Source: Saprospiraceae bacterium (lineage in GTDB: Bacteria; Bacteroidota; Bacteroidia; Chitinophagales; Saprospiraceae). Taken from it: a stretch of 49,653 nt of DNA. Position 1 is the stretch's first letter, and each line of letters opens with the position of its first letter. Where the stretch lies: positions 213,663 through 263,315 of the forward strand of contig JAKVCV010000002.1 in the NCBI GenBank assembly GCA_022448945.1, written 5' to 3'. A program made the position numbers and the translations under genes. Under the pieces are notes generated by a model. It did not search any database. It was not told where the DNA came from and saw only the letters and a list, made by a program, of their open reading frames with translations. Shown piece after piece: positions 18,745-27,670 of this stretch.

Positions 18745-18819
18745 TGGGTGATGAGGGATTCGAACCCCCGACCCCCTCGGTGTAAACGAGGTGCTCTGAA
18801 CCAACTGAGCTAATCACCC
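18745..18819 (-). tRNA. tRNA-Val (anticodon TAC)
   Basis: On the minus strand 75 nt fold into a standard cloverleaf. Acceptor GGGTGAT pairs with ATCACCC, the D-arm is GCTC/GAGC, the anticodon arm CCTCG-TTTACAC-CGAGG has anticodon TAC, and the T-arm GGGGG-TTCGAAT-CCCTC follows. The discriminator is A. The CCA end is not encoded (the next bases are CTA), so it must be added after transcription. Confidence 0.97.
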
Positions 18820-18850
18820 TTATTTTAAAAGCTTTTTTATAAGAGCGGGT

Positions 18851-18880
18851 CAAAGATATAATTGATTTTGTAAATAACAA
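18851..18880 (-). promoter_or_regulatory. Promoter of tRNA-Val
   Basis: Read on the minus strand: TTG (18880-18878), a 19-nt spacer, then TATCTTTG (18858-18851), a perfect match to the Bacteroidota consensus. The tRNA 5' end is 32 nt downstream. Confidence 0.75.
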
Positions 18881-19030
18881 AACTTTTTAATCCTTTCATT
18901 TTAATTTTGTATATAGTATTTGGCAAATGATGCATGAGAAAGATGATAAATGACATTACTAGAAAAGATATTTTTGAATGCATAATTTTTTGTATATTGA
19001 GTTTACCAAAAATAAAATCAATTTCGGAAA

Positions 19031-20035
19031 ATGAAAATACAACAAATTCAGGCAGAGGCTAAGGCGAACTTTTCAAGGTTTAACCCAGGTTCTAGTAAAG
19101 GATTTTACGAAAGTTATTTCATTAGGGCAAATCATCCTACAGAGAAACAGGCATTTTGGATCCGCTATACAATTTTTGCCCCCAAAGATGAGCCCCAAAA
19201 CAATATTGGAGAGTTATGGTTTATCTATTTTGATGGAAAGGAAATTCACCCCGCTAAAGCAGAATTTCCGATCGAGAATTGCAGTTTTCCTAATAAGAAT
19301 TTTTATGTAGAACTCCAGGATAATATATTAAATAGTGCTAGAGCAGAAGGTAAAATAGACGATGTTAGTTGGAAATTGGAATTTAGTACGGACCATAAAC
19401 CTTTGTTTTTACTACCATTACCTTATTATAATTCTCCATTTCCTAAAGCGAAATCAATTGTTAGTCAACCTTTTGCTCAATTCAAAGGACATCTTAAGGT
19501 GGGCAAAAAGAAATTTAGTATTGATAATTGGGTAGGGTCACAAAATCATAATTGGGGGGAAAAACATACCGACTATTATGCTTGGGGTCAGGTTGCAGGT
19601 TTTGATAATAGCCCAGATACTTTTTTAGAGTTGGTAACTGCTAAGTTAGTAATTGGAGGTGTAGAAACTCCCTTTTTGACAATACTTGTATTACGACATA
19701 AAGGTAAAGAATATCAAATTAACAGTCTTAGTAGTTGGTTTCTTAACAAAGGCTCATTTGATTATTTTGATTGGGAATTTCATTGTAAAACTAAAGAAAT
19801 AGAAGTGAAAGGAAGAATCACTGCACCTCGATCAGCTTTTGTTGGCTTATGTTACCATAACCCTATAGGTGGAGATAAAAATTGTCTAAATAGTAAAATT
19901 GCAAGTTGCGAACTGGAGATAATAGAAAAGTCTAAACTAGGTATGCCACAATCACTATATAGTGATAATAAATGTGCTTTTGAAATATTAACTAATGAAG
20001 GAGAAGAAAATCATGGAGTTGAAATCAATTTTTAA
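19031..20035 (+). CDS. CrtC/AttH/tocopherol-cyclase-like lipocalin-fold protein
   Basis: A 334-residue soluble protein without a signal peptide. The centre carries VGSQNHNWGEKH (QNHNWG at 171-176, H179) followed by YYAWGQVAGFDN (YAWGQ at 183-187). This motif is characteristic of the hydroxyneurosporene synthase (CrtC), AttH and tocopherol-cyclase-like double-lipocalin group. Members hydrate or cyclise hydrophobic isoprenoids or have unknown roles, so the substrate is probably a lipid, steroid or polyketide; this is inference. The last codons overlap the start of the following SDR gene, so the two are translationally coupled and likely work on the same molecule. The gene has its own upstream region of about 210 nt after the tRNA. 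Confidence 0.7.
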   Translation: MKIQQIQAEAKANFSRFNPGSSKGFYESYFIRANHPTEKQAFWIRYTIFAPKDEPQNNIGELWFIYFDGKEIHPAKAEFPIENCSFPNKNFYVELQDNILNSARAEGKIDDVSWKLEFSTDHKPLFLLPLPYYNSPFPKAKSIVSQPFAQFKGHLKVGKKKFSIDNWVGSQNHNWGEKHTDYYAWGQVAGFDNSPDTFLELVTAKLVIGGVETPFLTILVLRHKGKEYQINSLSSWFLNKGSFDYFDWEFHCKTKEIEVKGRITAPRSAFVGLCYHNPIGGDKNCLNSKIASCELEIIEKSKLGMPQSLYSDNKCAFEILTNEGEENHGVEINF

Positions 20036-21410
20036 TTTTAGAAAAAATAACGGAACATTAAAGGGTAAATATGTTCTTATAACTGGTGCAGCCCAGGGGA
20101 TTGGGCTTGAAACTGCTATACAGTTTGCCAGTACGGGCTGTCATCTTATTCTTGCTGATGTTAATCAAACAGCACTTGAGAGTGCAAGACAAAAATTGCA
20201 GAAGTATACCAATATTAAAGTTTTTAGCTATTGTGTCGATGTCTCTGATAAAAATGCTGTTCAGAAATTTGCTGAGCATGTTCAAAAAGAAATTGGTAAA
20301 GTGGATATTTTAATTAATAATGCAGGCATTGGGTATCATAGTACTTTGGAAGAGACGACACTTGAAACATGGAAAAGGCTTATTGATATTAATATTTGGG
20401 GAACACTTTATCATTTGTATGCATTCTTGCCAATGATGAAAGAAAGGGGTAAAGGTCATATCGTTAATGTCTCATCAGGTCAAGCTTTTTTTCAGATGCC
20501 ATCATGGGGGGCTTATACAGCTACCAAACTTGCAATTGCTGCAATGAGTAATATACTGCATTATGAATTGAGCCAGTATAATATAAAAGTGACCACTGTT
20601 TATCCATATATGGTTAACACTGGATTTTATAATGATGTAGAAGGTAAAAGTTTCGGTTCGAAATTATCTATGAAGTTATTACCGCTTTATTCTCAAAAAC
20701 CCGAAACTGTTGCTAAAATTATTTTTAAGGCTGTTGAAAAAGGTAAACGTATCGAAATGGTCAATGTACTCAATAACGTTGCAAAAGGTATACATTTTTT
20801 AAATCCAGTATCTAGTGCCTTCTCAAAAACTGTGAATTTTGCGCTTAATGGCTCTTCCAAAAACATCCGTGATTCTCGTGTTTTATTAGGTATAGAATCT
20901 CTAACTAAAATATTTGCGAAAATTTCTTCAACTGCAATAGGAAATGTTGGCTTTAAGATTAATGAAGTTATGTCTGGGGAACATGAGTTCGTCAGAGGTA
21001 AAAAGGGTAAATTGCCTATGGAATTTAATGTTGAATGGGGCCCTAAAAATCTTGTAAACTGGGCTAATCCTTTTGAAGAAGATTTCTTATGTAATGACCT
21101 TGAAGGAACCGTTACGGTTGGTGGTTTATGTGAAAATGCTCCATGTAAAGGTCGTTTAGAACTTAACTATTTTTCTGAACAGAAAATACGTTATACCTTT
21201 AATTTTGAAGTTGATGGTCAAGGGTATGAATATATTGGAGAAAAGCGAAATATCTATCCATGGAATTTGCCATATTCCCATACTTGTTGCTTTGGAGAAT
21301 TGCGTAAAGCAGGGTCCTCAAAAATAATATCAAATTCTATTACTCATTTTTATTGGGATACGTTATTGAAATCTTTAGGGAGTTTTGAATTAACCAGAGA
21401 ACGTGCATAG
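20013..21410 (+). CDS. Short-chain dehydrogenase/reductase with C-terminal accessory domain
   Basis: I chose the ATG at 20013, which has an AAGGAG nine bases upstream; an ATG at 19995 is also possible. The 465-residue product begins with a classical SDR domain (about residues 15-270): cofactor motif TGAAQGIG (24-31), NNAG (102-105), and the active-site YTATK (Y168, K172). After a linker, residues about 314-465 form a second domain, starting FKINEVMSGEHEF and containing L.GTVTVGGLCENAPCKGRLEL and YEYIGEKRN. Similar extensions occur in GMC-type sterol oxidases and other lipid-acting enzymes in my recollection; I treat this as tentative. An NAD(P)-dependent oxidation or reduction of a hydrophobic alcohol or ketone is likely. 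The overlap with the CrtC-like gene supports a joint pathway. Confidence 0.85.
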   Translation: MELKSIFNFRKNNGTLKGKYVLITGAAQGIGLETAIQFASTGCHLILADVNQTALESARQKLQKYTNIKVFSYCVDVSDKNAVQKFAEHVQKEIGKVDILINNAGIGYHSTLEETTLETWKRLIDINIWGTLYHLYAFLPMMKERGKGHIVNVSSGQAFFQMPSWGAYTATKLAIAAMSNILHYELSQYNIKVTTVYPYMVNTGFYNDVEGKSFGSKLSMKLLPLYSQKPETVAKIIFKAVEKGKRIEMVNVLNNVAKGIHFLNPVSSAFSKTVNFALNGSSKNIRDSRVLLGIESLTKIFAKISSTAIGNVGFKINEVMSGEHEFVRGKKGKLPMEFNVEWGPKNLVNWANPFEEDFLCNDLEGTVTVGGLCENAPCKGRLELNYFSEQKIRYTFNFEVDGQGYEYIGEKRNIYPWNLPYSHTCCFGELRKAGSSKIISNSITHFYWDTLLKSLGSFELTRERA

Positions 21411-21483
21411 AGCATTAAATTTGTAGCGCTACTATTTCTAGGAATATAAAATAAACTGATTTCCCTCAAGTTTTACTTTGCTA

Positions 21484-22539
21484 TTATTCTGTAATTATTG
21501 TCTCAAGATCTATAATTAATTGACGGCCTTCGTTTGTTAGGTTTTTGAGGTTTTTGCCTTGGGTCTCTTTGGCAAAAGCCATAATAACAAAATTGTCTGC
21601 ACAGATTTCATCAGGATGAATATTGTATTTTGTATTCGTCCCAACCTGTTCCCAAAAACCTGTTAGATCTTCTATTGAATTACCTATATTTTTGTTTTTT
21701 ACAGACCATATTCCGTCCCGCTTACTTATCTCAAATAATTGGAAAGTCAGATAGCTAAAAAAAGCAGGAGTAGATTCCATATATGCGTTATGTTTTGAAT
21801 ATATTACTGGTATCGCTTTGAAGGATCTTCCCGTACTATCTTTTACATTAATTGAATAGAGTAAATCAACGCCATCTGGATTATATAAAACCCGTTTTTG
21901 TAAAAATTCTGATAATGCTAAATTTGGTATTTTGTTAAATCCTATTCGTTTATACAAGGCTTCTCTTTTATCCTTATTGTATCTGGAATAAATATGAAAA
22001 ATTTCATGAATCATAGTTTTTAGGAAACTTAAATTTTTGGCATTGGCATCCAAGTCTAACATTGGTGAGGGTATAATAATCGAATTGTCTCTTGTATAAT
22101 AGACCCCTGAGCCATAATAATTCCCTTTAGTCTTAATCAGAAAAATCTCAGGAAGATTGATGTTAGGTGATATTTGGTAACATAAATCAAGTGCTTTGTC
22201 AAAAAGTTGTTTCACCACTTCACTTTCTTTATTTGTGAACTCAGACAAATCATCCTGAAGCATTTTTTTATATTTTTCCAGGACAACTTCTCTAGAAATA
22301 TTACTTTCGGTCTGTTTCATCTGGATAGACATTTCTAAAGTGGTTACCTTTTCAAAAAAAGCCTCTTTGCTGTCTGTGACGATCCATTTTCGTGCCTGTT
22401 TTTCTGAGAGGAGTCTATAGCCTTCTTTTACGCTTTGAACCGTAGTCGATGGATGCGGTTTATGGGCACAGGAGATATACCCAAAAGCTATTATAACTAT
22501 ACAGATTATTTTTAAACTATTTAATGATAAAATTCTCAT
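21484..22539 (-). CDS. Putative lipoprotein zinc metallopeptidase
   Basis: A 351-residue protein with a lipoprotein signal (YISC, C24). A zinc-binding HEIFH motif (H178, E179, H182) lies in a predicted helix TMIHEIFHIYSRYN. A conserved-looking HPDEICADNF (308-317) near the C-terminus probably supplies the third, glutamate ligand (E311), which would make it a gluzincin. The helical region before the motif (residues 60-125) has no recognised domain. It should act in the periplasm or at the cell surface. The substrate is unknown and neighbours give no hint. Confidence 0.7.
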   Translation of the reverse strand: MRILSLNSLKIICIVIIAFGYISCAHKPHPSTTVQSVKEGYRLLSEKQARKWIVTDSKEAFFEKVTTLEMSIQMKQTESNISREVVLEKYKKMLQDDLSEFTNKESEVVKQLFDKALDLCYQISPNINLPEIFLIKTKGNYYGSGVYYTRDNSIIIPSPMLDLDANAKNLSFLKTMIHEIFHIYSRYNKDKREALYKRIGFNKIPNLALSEFLQKRVLYNPDGVDLLYSINVKDSTGRSFKAIPVIYSKHNAYMESTPAFFSYLTFQLFEISKRDGIWSVKNKNIGNSIEDLTGFWEQVGTNTKYNIHPDEICADNFVIMAFAKETQGKNLKNLTNEGRQLIIDLETIITE

Positions 22540-22726
22540 TATTTTTTAAGGTTAATATTTCAAAATGCTGAATTAACTAATTTTGTAACCCAAGAACGGA
22601 AGATGCTGACAGATCAAATAGAACAAAAAAAAATCTATACATGTGATATGTTAAAAAAGTTATCCTTTCCAAATATAATGTACATAATTCTTATCAACAA
22701 TTATTATAGAATATAATTCAAGTAGT

Positions 22727-23365
22727 TTATTTGCTACTCATCTGTAAATACTGGTATGCTTCAGGTCCAGTACAAAACAGGAGGTCTAGAATACTTAAGT
22801 TCGGTAAAAAACCAAGCCTATCCTCAAAAACTTGAGGGTAGGGATATGCATCAAAATGAATGTCATTAGCTAAGGACCGTGTTTTTGGCAAAATAATATT
22901 TCTCATATCAATTTGATCTTCTTGGGTTTCTTTACTATAGGAAGAAGTAAAATGAACAGTGGGAGTTATTTGCAAAGCATTAAAAATCACTTCTTGAACA
23001 TCCAGGCAGAATTCAAATAATAAATCATATTTTTTTTCATAAAGTATTTGTAATTCATGTTTGTAATAATCAAAATAAGGACTATTCCCGTAGGCTGTTT
23101 GAATGCTTCGCCAATGTATAATTTGCCAGTTTTTTCTATTGTCTATTGAAACAGTTTTGATTGGTGCTTGTTGATGTTTCCCTTTTAGCAATGGAATACT
23201 CAATGTAACTATTCCATTTGCAGTTGCAATATAACATCTGTTCCTGAATGAACCCTTGCGGTAGTTTTCATGCTGCTCAAAATATACTGTCTCGTATTTT
23301 ATGAATTTACTATAATATTGAACTGGACCTAGATATTGCAGTTCTAATATGATTGATGATTTCAT
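22727..23365 (-). CDS. WbqC family protein
   Basis: A 212-residue protein starting MKSSIILELQYLGPVQYYSKF. The family pattern is visible: Q-Y-L-G-P..Y at the start, then E....YRKGSFRNRCYI, TLSIPLLKGK and an NWQ..HWRSIQTAYG.SPYF.YY segment. WbqC members occur in O-antigen and glycolipid gene clusters and, as single genes, throughout Bacteroidota. They are thought to act in amino-sugar or glycan modification, but the activity is not well established. No signal peptide, so the protein is cytoplasmic. No glycan genes are adjacent here. Confidence 0.88.
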   Translation of the reverse strand: MKSSIILELQYLGPVQYYSKFIKYETVYFEQHENYRKGSFRNRCYIATANGIVTLSIPLLKGKHQQAPIKTVSIDNRKNWQIIHWRSIQTAYGNSPYFDYYKHELQILYEKKYDLLFEFCLDVQEVIFNALQITPTVHFTSSYSKETQEDQIDMRNIILPKTRSLANDIHFDAYPYPQVFEDRLGFLPNLSILDLLFCTGPEAYQYLQMSSK

Positions 23366-23585
23366 GTTATCCTTTTTTCAGAGTGTAAAAATGCTAATCT
23401 TTGATTAGATTTCAAAGCATCTTGTTACTTACGATTGATTTTTGAGAATTGTATTTAGTCCTGTCCTTGCTTTAAAAGTATTTTCTCTTTTGGCTATTAT
23501 TTGTTATATTTAGTCGTTATTTAATGCAATATTTCCATTATTTCTTGGCTTTTGTTTATAGTCATTATAAATCAAAAACAAAAAA

Positions 23586-26500
23586 ATGAAAACGTCTACA
23601 ATCTTTTTAATTGTTTGTTTTAGTATAATTTTTAATAGTATTTCATTCGGACAAACAACAAGTACAATATTGTCATCAACCAATTTAGGTAATAAAGACA
23701 AATTAATAAGTCCTGAGCGTTTTATCATTAACAACAATGAGGTTTTCATTGAGTTAGAATATAAAATTGAAAATATTTTTGTTAGCAATAAAAATGTTAA
23801 TGGTGTTGACTATCAATATCTTAATGTAAAGGATTTTGATTACATGGATGAGGTAGGGAATCCAGCAATACCCAGCCATATTGATATTATAGCAATGCCG
23901 GAAGGGGCCCGTCCATTAATTACTATTGTTGCATCGGAGTATATTGAATATCAAGGGTATAATTTACATCCTGTATTAGAACTTGCAAGTGATTCCATAG
24001 GAGCACCCGAACCTTCATTTGAATTGAATACATTGCAATATGACAAGAATGCGTTTTTTCCAAGTAAATTGGTAGAAGTAGTCGAGTTTCAGAAAATGCG
24101 AGAGGCAGGTTTAACATATGTAGAAGTGCGTCCTGTTCAGTTTAATCCTGTCACAAAGACAATTAGAGTGTATTCTAAAATTCAGTATAAAGTTGAATAT
24201 ATAAATCCTTTAAAATCGTTTCAAGACTTAGCACTTAACAACAGTATAAATTATTTAAATGTTTTAAATAATGTTGCTCTAAATAGTGATGTTCTCCCAA
24301 AGCGTACACAAATAGGAGGGGTAAGATCTGGCGCTAATGCCAATTATATTATAATAACTCATCCTGATTATCTTACTTCGGCACAAGACTTGGCTGATTG
24401 GAAAATGCAACTAGGCTATACTGTAGAAATAGTTTCAAAATCTGGGTGGACATATACAGAAATTAAAGATTCATTAAGTCTCAAATATAATTCTTATTCA
24501 CCTAGACCCGACTATGTGGTTTTTATTGGTGATGTTGATAAAGTCCCTGGAGAAATAATTAATTCTAATTTTGCTACCGATCTCTATTATGTTTGCATGG
24601 ATGGGTCCAGTGATTATACTGCTGATATGGCAAGAGGACGCATTTCTATTGCTAATGCCTCAGAGGCAGCCGTTGCAGTACAAAAAATTATTAACTATGA
24701 AAAAACACCTGTTGCAGATCCTGCATTTTATACGCTTGGGTTAAATTGTGCAGAATTTCAGGATAGTGATGATGATGGATATGCAGACAGACGTTTTTCA
24801 TTGACATCCGAAAATGTATATGATTATCTTAATGGAGTACATTCTTTTAATATTTCTAGAGTCTATGGGTCAGGTAGTACAAACCCTACAAACTGGAATA
24901 ATGGTGCTTATGCAGCTGGAGAACCCTTGCCTTCTTATCTTTTAAAGCCTGGATTTCCCTGGAATGGTTCGGGTACTGACGTTAGAGATCAAATGAATAT
25001 TGGGCAGTTATATGTTTTACATAGAGACCACGGATATTCACAAGGCTGGGGAACGCCTGGCTTTAATTCTTCTTATATTCCTTCATTAACAAATGGCAAT
25101 CGTTTACCCGTTATGTTTAGTGTCAATTGTTCTTCTGGGGATCTTTTGGCTCCTGCTAGTTTTGCAGAACAGTTATTGAGACATTCAGGAGGTGGAGCTG
25201 TTGGAGTAATCGCTGCATCAGATATTAGTTATAGTGGTTTAAATGATGCTTTCGTTTTAGGGCTTTTTGATGCGATTTGGGATAGTCCTGGTTTAATTCC
25301 TAATTTTACCGGCTCCGGTGGCACTGGTAATACACCTACTCCTCATAATCATATAAACAAGCTTGGTGAGGTACTTAATCAGGGATTAATAAGAATGGCA
25401 GAGACATGGTCAAATAGTCAACGAACAAACGAATTATTTCATTATCATGGAGACCCTTCAATGAAGATATGGACAGATGTCCCCACTCAAATTAGCGCTA
25501 CTCATCCCACTCAGATTAATTGCAATTCTACTTCTATTACGATTACAAATGCATCTTGTTTGGATGCTTTAGCCACAATATGTTTCAATGGAGAAATTAT
25601 AGGAAGTACGTATTTGGTAAATGGTAATGGGACTATTAATTGCGCACCAATCACCAATATTGTGCCTAATGTTATTTTAACCCTTTCAAAAGATAATCAT
25701 ATTCCTTATGTAGCTAATTTGCCGATTGTTAATTGTGCTTTAGCACCATTAATTAATTTTGAAGCGTCCACTTATAGTGAGATTTTTTGTGGAGGAGTTA
25801 CAACACCTATCACTTTTAGTGATTTGTCATATTATGGCCCTACTCAATGGACCTGGAATTTCACTCCAAATACAGTTACTTTTGTAAATTCTACAACTGC
25901 TAATTCTCAATATCCAGAAGTTGAGTTTAATGCACCAGGAATGTATTCGATCCAATTAATTGCCTCTAATGCTTTTGGTTCTGATACTTTATATCGCTCA
26001 AACTATATAGATATTATTCAAGGAGCAACTTTACCTTTTGAAGAAGGATTTGAAAGTGGTATTTTCCCTCCTGAGGGTTGGGAATTAACTAATCCGGATT
26101 CTAATATTACCTGGGAACTTAATACTGCAGATTTAGCCAATGGACAGAGTACAGCTTCTGTTTTTTTAGATTATTATCATTATAATGCCAATGGAGAAAA
26201 AGATGAATTGCAATCTCCTCGTATTGATCTAACTAGTTCAACCGATGCAAAATTAGATTTTAAAATTTCTTATAAACAATTTAGTAATTGGGTAGATTCT
26301 TTAAATGTATATATATCTACAGATTGTGGTTCTACTTTTCAGTTGATATACAATAAAGGAGGTGCAGATCTTGTTACAACACCATCTCAAGCATCTGGCG
26401 TTTGGGTTCCATCTGTTATAACAGATTGGCGTACAGAATCAATTGACTTAAGTGCTTATAGTGGTCAAATTGTTATTGTTAAATTTCAGGGTGTTACGGG

Positions 26501-27635
26501 TTATGGCAATAGCTTGTACCTTGATGATATAAATATATATTCTGCATCCATGTTACCAGAGACAGATTTTGTGGCTTCTGAAACAGAAATACTTTGTAAG
26601 GGGACCACTGAGGTTATTAATTTTACGGATATCACTAAATATAGTGCCTATAGCTACAATTGGTCTTTTTCACCCAATACAGTAACATATATGAATGCAA
26701 CGAATGCGAACTCCCAGCATCCTGCTGTCGTTTTTAATTCAACCGGTACTTATCAGGTTAGTTTAATGACAACCAATTTAAATGGTAGTGACACAGAAGT
26801 AAAAACTAACTATATTAATATTTCAGAAGGTAATATTATTCCATTTGAAGAAGGGTTTGAAACCAGTATTGGTATCCCATCAGATTGGACCGTTGAAAAC
26901 CCTGATAATGATAAAACGTGGTCTTTGAATATTAATGCTTCTGGAAATGGGAACAGTACAGCATCTGCTTTTATTAATTATTTTTCATATAGTAATTTTG
27001 ATGAATATGACAATCTAATATCTCCGAATATCAATCTTATAAATGTTGCTGATGCTTACTTAAGCTTTAACTTAGCATATCAACAATTTGGTGGTTATGT
27101 TGATAGCCTAACTATTACTGTTTCGATAGATTGTGGTGAAACTTATGATACGATTCCAGTATATGCCAAAAGTAGTGTTGATTTAGAAACGGTATCAGGA
27201 GGTAGTAATTTTGTGCCATCTATCTCTACAGATTGGAGGCAGGAAATTGTAGACCTCAGTCAATATGTTGGCGAGGAAATAAAAGTTAAATTTGAAGGAT
27301 ATTGTGGTTTTGGAAACAATTTATATCTAGACGATATTAATATTTATCATACTCCTGTAACCGGTACAGGTTCTAAGGCTAAAGATAAGCTTTTGGTAAA
27401 TGTTTTTCCAAACCCAACTAATGGCTTAGTGACTGTAGATATTCAAAATTTGCCAAACAAAAACTTTAGTTTAGAATTGTTAGATGCCATAGGTCAAAAT
27501 ATTTCATCTAGAAATATTAATCACGATGGTAATGTTGTGGAGACATTGGACCTTAGCAATTATTCATCAGGTTTGTATTTTATATGTCTGAGAAATGATG
27601 AAAGGGTAGTGGTTAAAAAAGTAGTAGTTGAATAG
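23586..27635 (+). CDS. C25 (gingipain-like) cysteine peptidase with T9SS type A sorting domain
   Basis: A 1349-residue secreted protein. A signal peptide (residues 1-22, ending SFGQ) and a propeptide-like N-terminal region (about 30-240) precede the C25 peptidase domain, starting at ANYIIITHPDYL. The catalytic histidine is H482 (VLHRDHG) and the catalytic cysteine is C515 (FSVNCSSGD). Downstream are two tandem copies of a module made of a PKD-like domain plus an EEGFE...W jelly-roll (MAM/choice-of-anchor-like) domain (about residues 723-985 and 993-1255). Residues about 1270-1349 (VNVFPNPTNGL...VKKVVVE) are a type A sorting domain. The protein is probably exported by T9SS and held on or released from the surface. 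PorU is also a C25 member, but PorU lacks such a sorting domain, so this is a cargo peptidase. Confidence 0.93.
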   Translation: MKTSTIFLIVCFSIIFNSISFGQTTSTILSSTNLGNKDKLISPERFIINNNEVFIELEYKIENIFVSNKNVNGVDYQYLNVKDFDYMDEVGNPAIPSHIDIIAMPEGARPLITIVASEYIEYQGYNLHPVLELASDSIGAPEPSFELNTLQYDKNAFFPSKLVEVVEFQKMREAGLTYVEVRPVQFNPVTKTIRVYSKIQYKVEYINPLKSFQDLALNNSINYLNVLNNVALNSDVLPKRTQIGGVRSGANANYIIITHPDYLTSAQDLADWKMQLGYTVEIVSKSGWTYTEIKDSLSLKYNSYSPRPDYVVFIGDVDKVPGEIINSNFATDLYYVCMDGSSDYTADMARGRISIANASEAAVAVQKIINYEKTPVADPAFYTLGLNCAEFQDSDDDGYADRRFSLTSENVYDYLNGVHSFNISRVYGSGSTNPTNWNNGAYAAGEPLPSYLLKPGFPWNGSGTDVRDQMNIGQLYVLHRDHGYSQGWGTPGFNSSYIPSLTNGNRLPVMFSVNCSSGDLLAPASFAEQLLRHSGGGAVGVIAASDISYSGLNDAFVLGLFDAIWDSPGLIPNFTGSGGTGNTPTPHNHINKLGEVLNQGLIRMAETWSNSQRTNELFHYHGDPSMKIWTDVPTQISATHPTQINCNSTSITITNASCLDALATICFNGEIIGSTYLVNGNGTINCAPITNIVPNVILTLSKDNHIPYVANLPIVNCALAPLINFEASTYSEIFCGGVTTPITFSDLSYYGPTQWTWNFTPNTVTFVNSTTANSQYPEVEFNAPGMYSIQLIASNAFGSDTLYRSNYIDIIQGATLPFEEGFESGIFPPEGWELTNPDSNITWELNTADLANGQSTASVFLDYYHYNANGEKDELQSPRIDLTSSTDAKLDFKISYKQFSNWVDSLNVYISTDCGSTFQLIYNKGGADLVTTPSQASGVWVPSVITDWRTESIDLSAYSGQIVIVKFQGVTGYGNSLYLDDINIYSASMLPETDFVASETEILCKGTTEVINFTDITKYSAYSYNWSFSPNTVTYMNATNANSQHPAVVFNSTGTYQVSLMTTNLNGSDTEVKTNYINISEGNIIPFEEGFETSIGIPSDWTVENPDNDKTWSLNINASGNGNSTASAFINYFSYSNFDEYDNLISPNINLINVADAYLSFNLAYQQFGGYVDSLTITVSIDCGETYDTIPVYAKSSVDLETVSGGSNFVPSISTDWRQEIVDLSQYVGEEIKVKFEGYCGFGNNLYLDDINIYHTPVTGTGSKAKDKLLVNVFPNPTNGLVTVDIQNLPNKNFSLELLDAIGQNISSRNINHDGNVVETLDLSNYSSGLYFICLRNDERVVVKKVVVE
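25754..27352 (+). repeat. Duplicated PKD plus jelly-roll module inside the C25 peptidase gene
   Basis: The first copy runs from FEASTYSEIFCGG to YLDDINIYSAS and the second from DFVASETEILCKG to YLDDINIYHT, about 808 bp apart. Shared landmarks are TW.WNF/YNWSF.PNTV, NANSQ.P.V.FN, PFEEGFE and the closing YGNSLYLDDINIY or FGNNLYLDDINIY. DNA identity is moderate, so the duplication is old. Confidence 0.85.
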
Positions 27636-27641
27636 ATTGCG

Positions 27642-27670
27642 ATAAGATGAAAAATATTTTTTTGTCTTAT
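27642..27670. terminator. Possible shared terminator between the C25 peptidase and CapA-family genes
   Basis: ATAAGA (27642-27647) and TCTTAT (27665-27670) can pair, enclosing an AAAAATATTTTTTT core. The stem is imperfect and AT-rich, located between two converging stops. Confidence 0.35.

Noticed and set aside
23586-27635. C25 protein as PorU, the T9SS sortase
   Set aside because: It carries its own type A sorting domain and duplicated PKD modules, and no porV or other T9SS core genes are adjacent.
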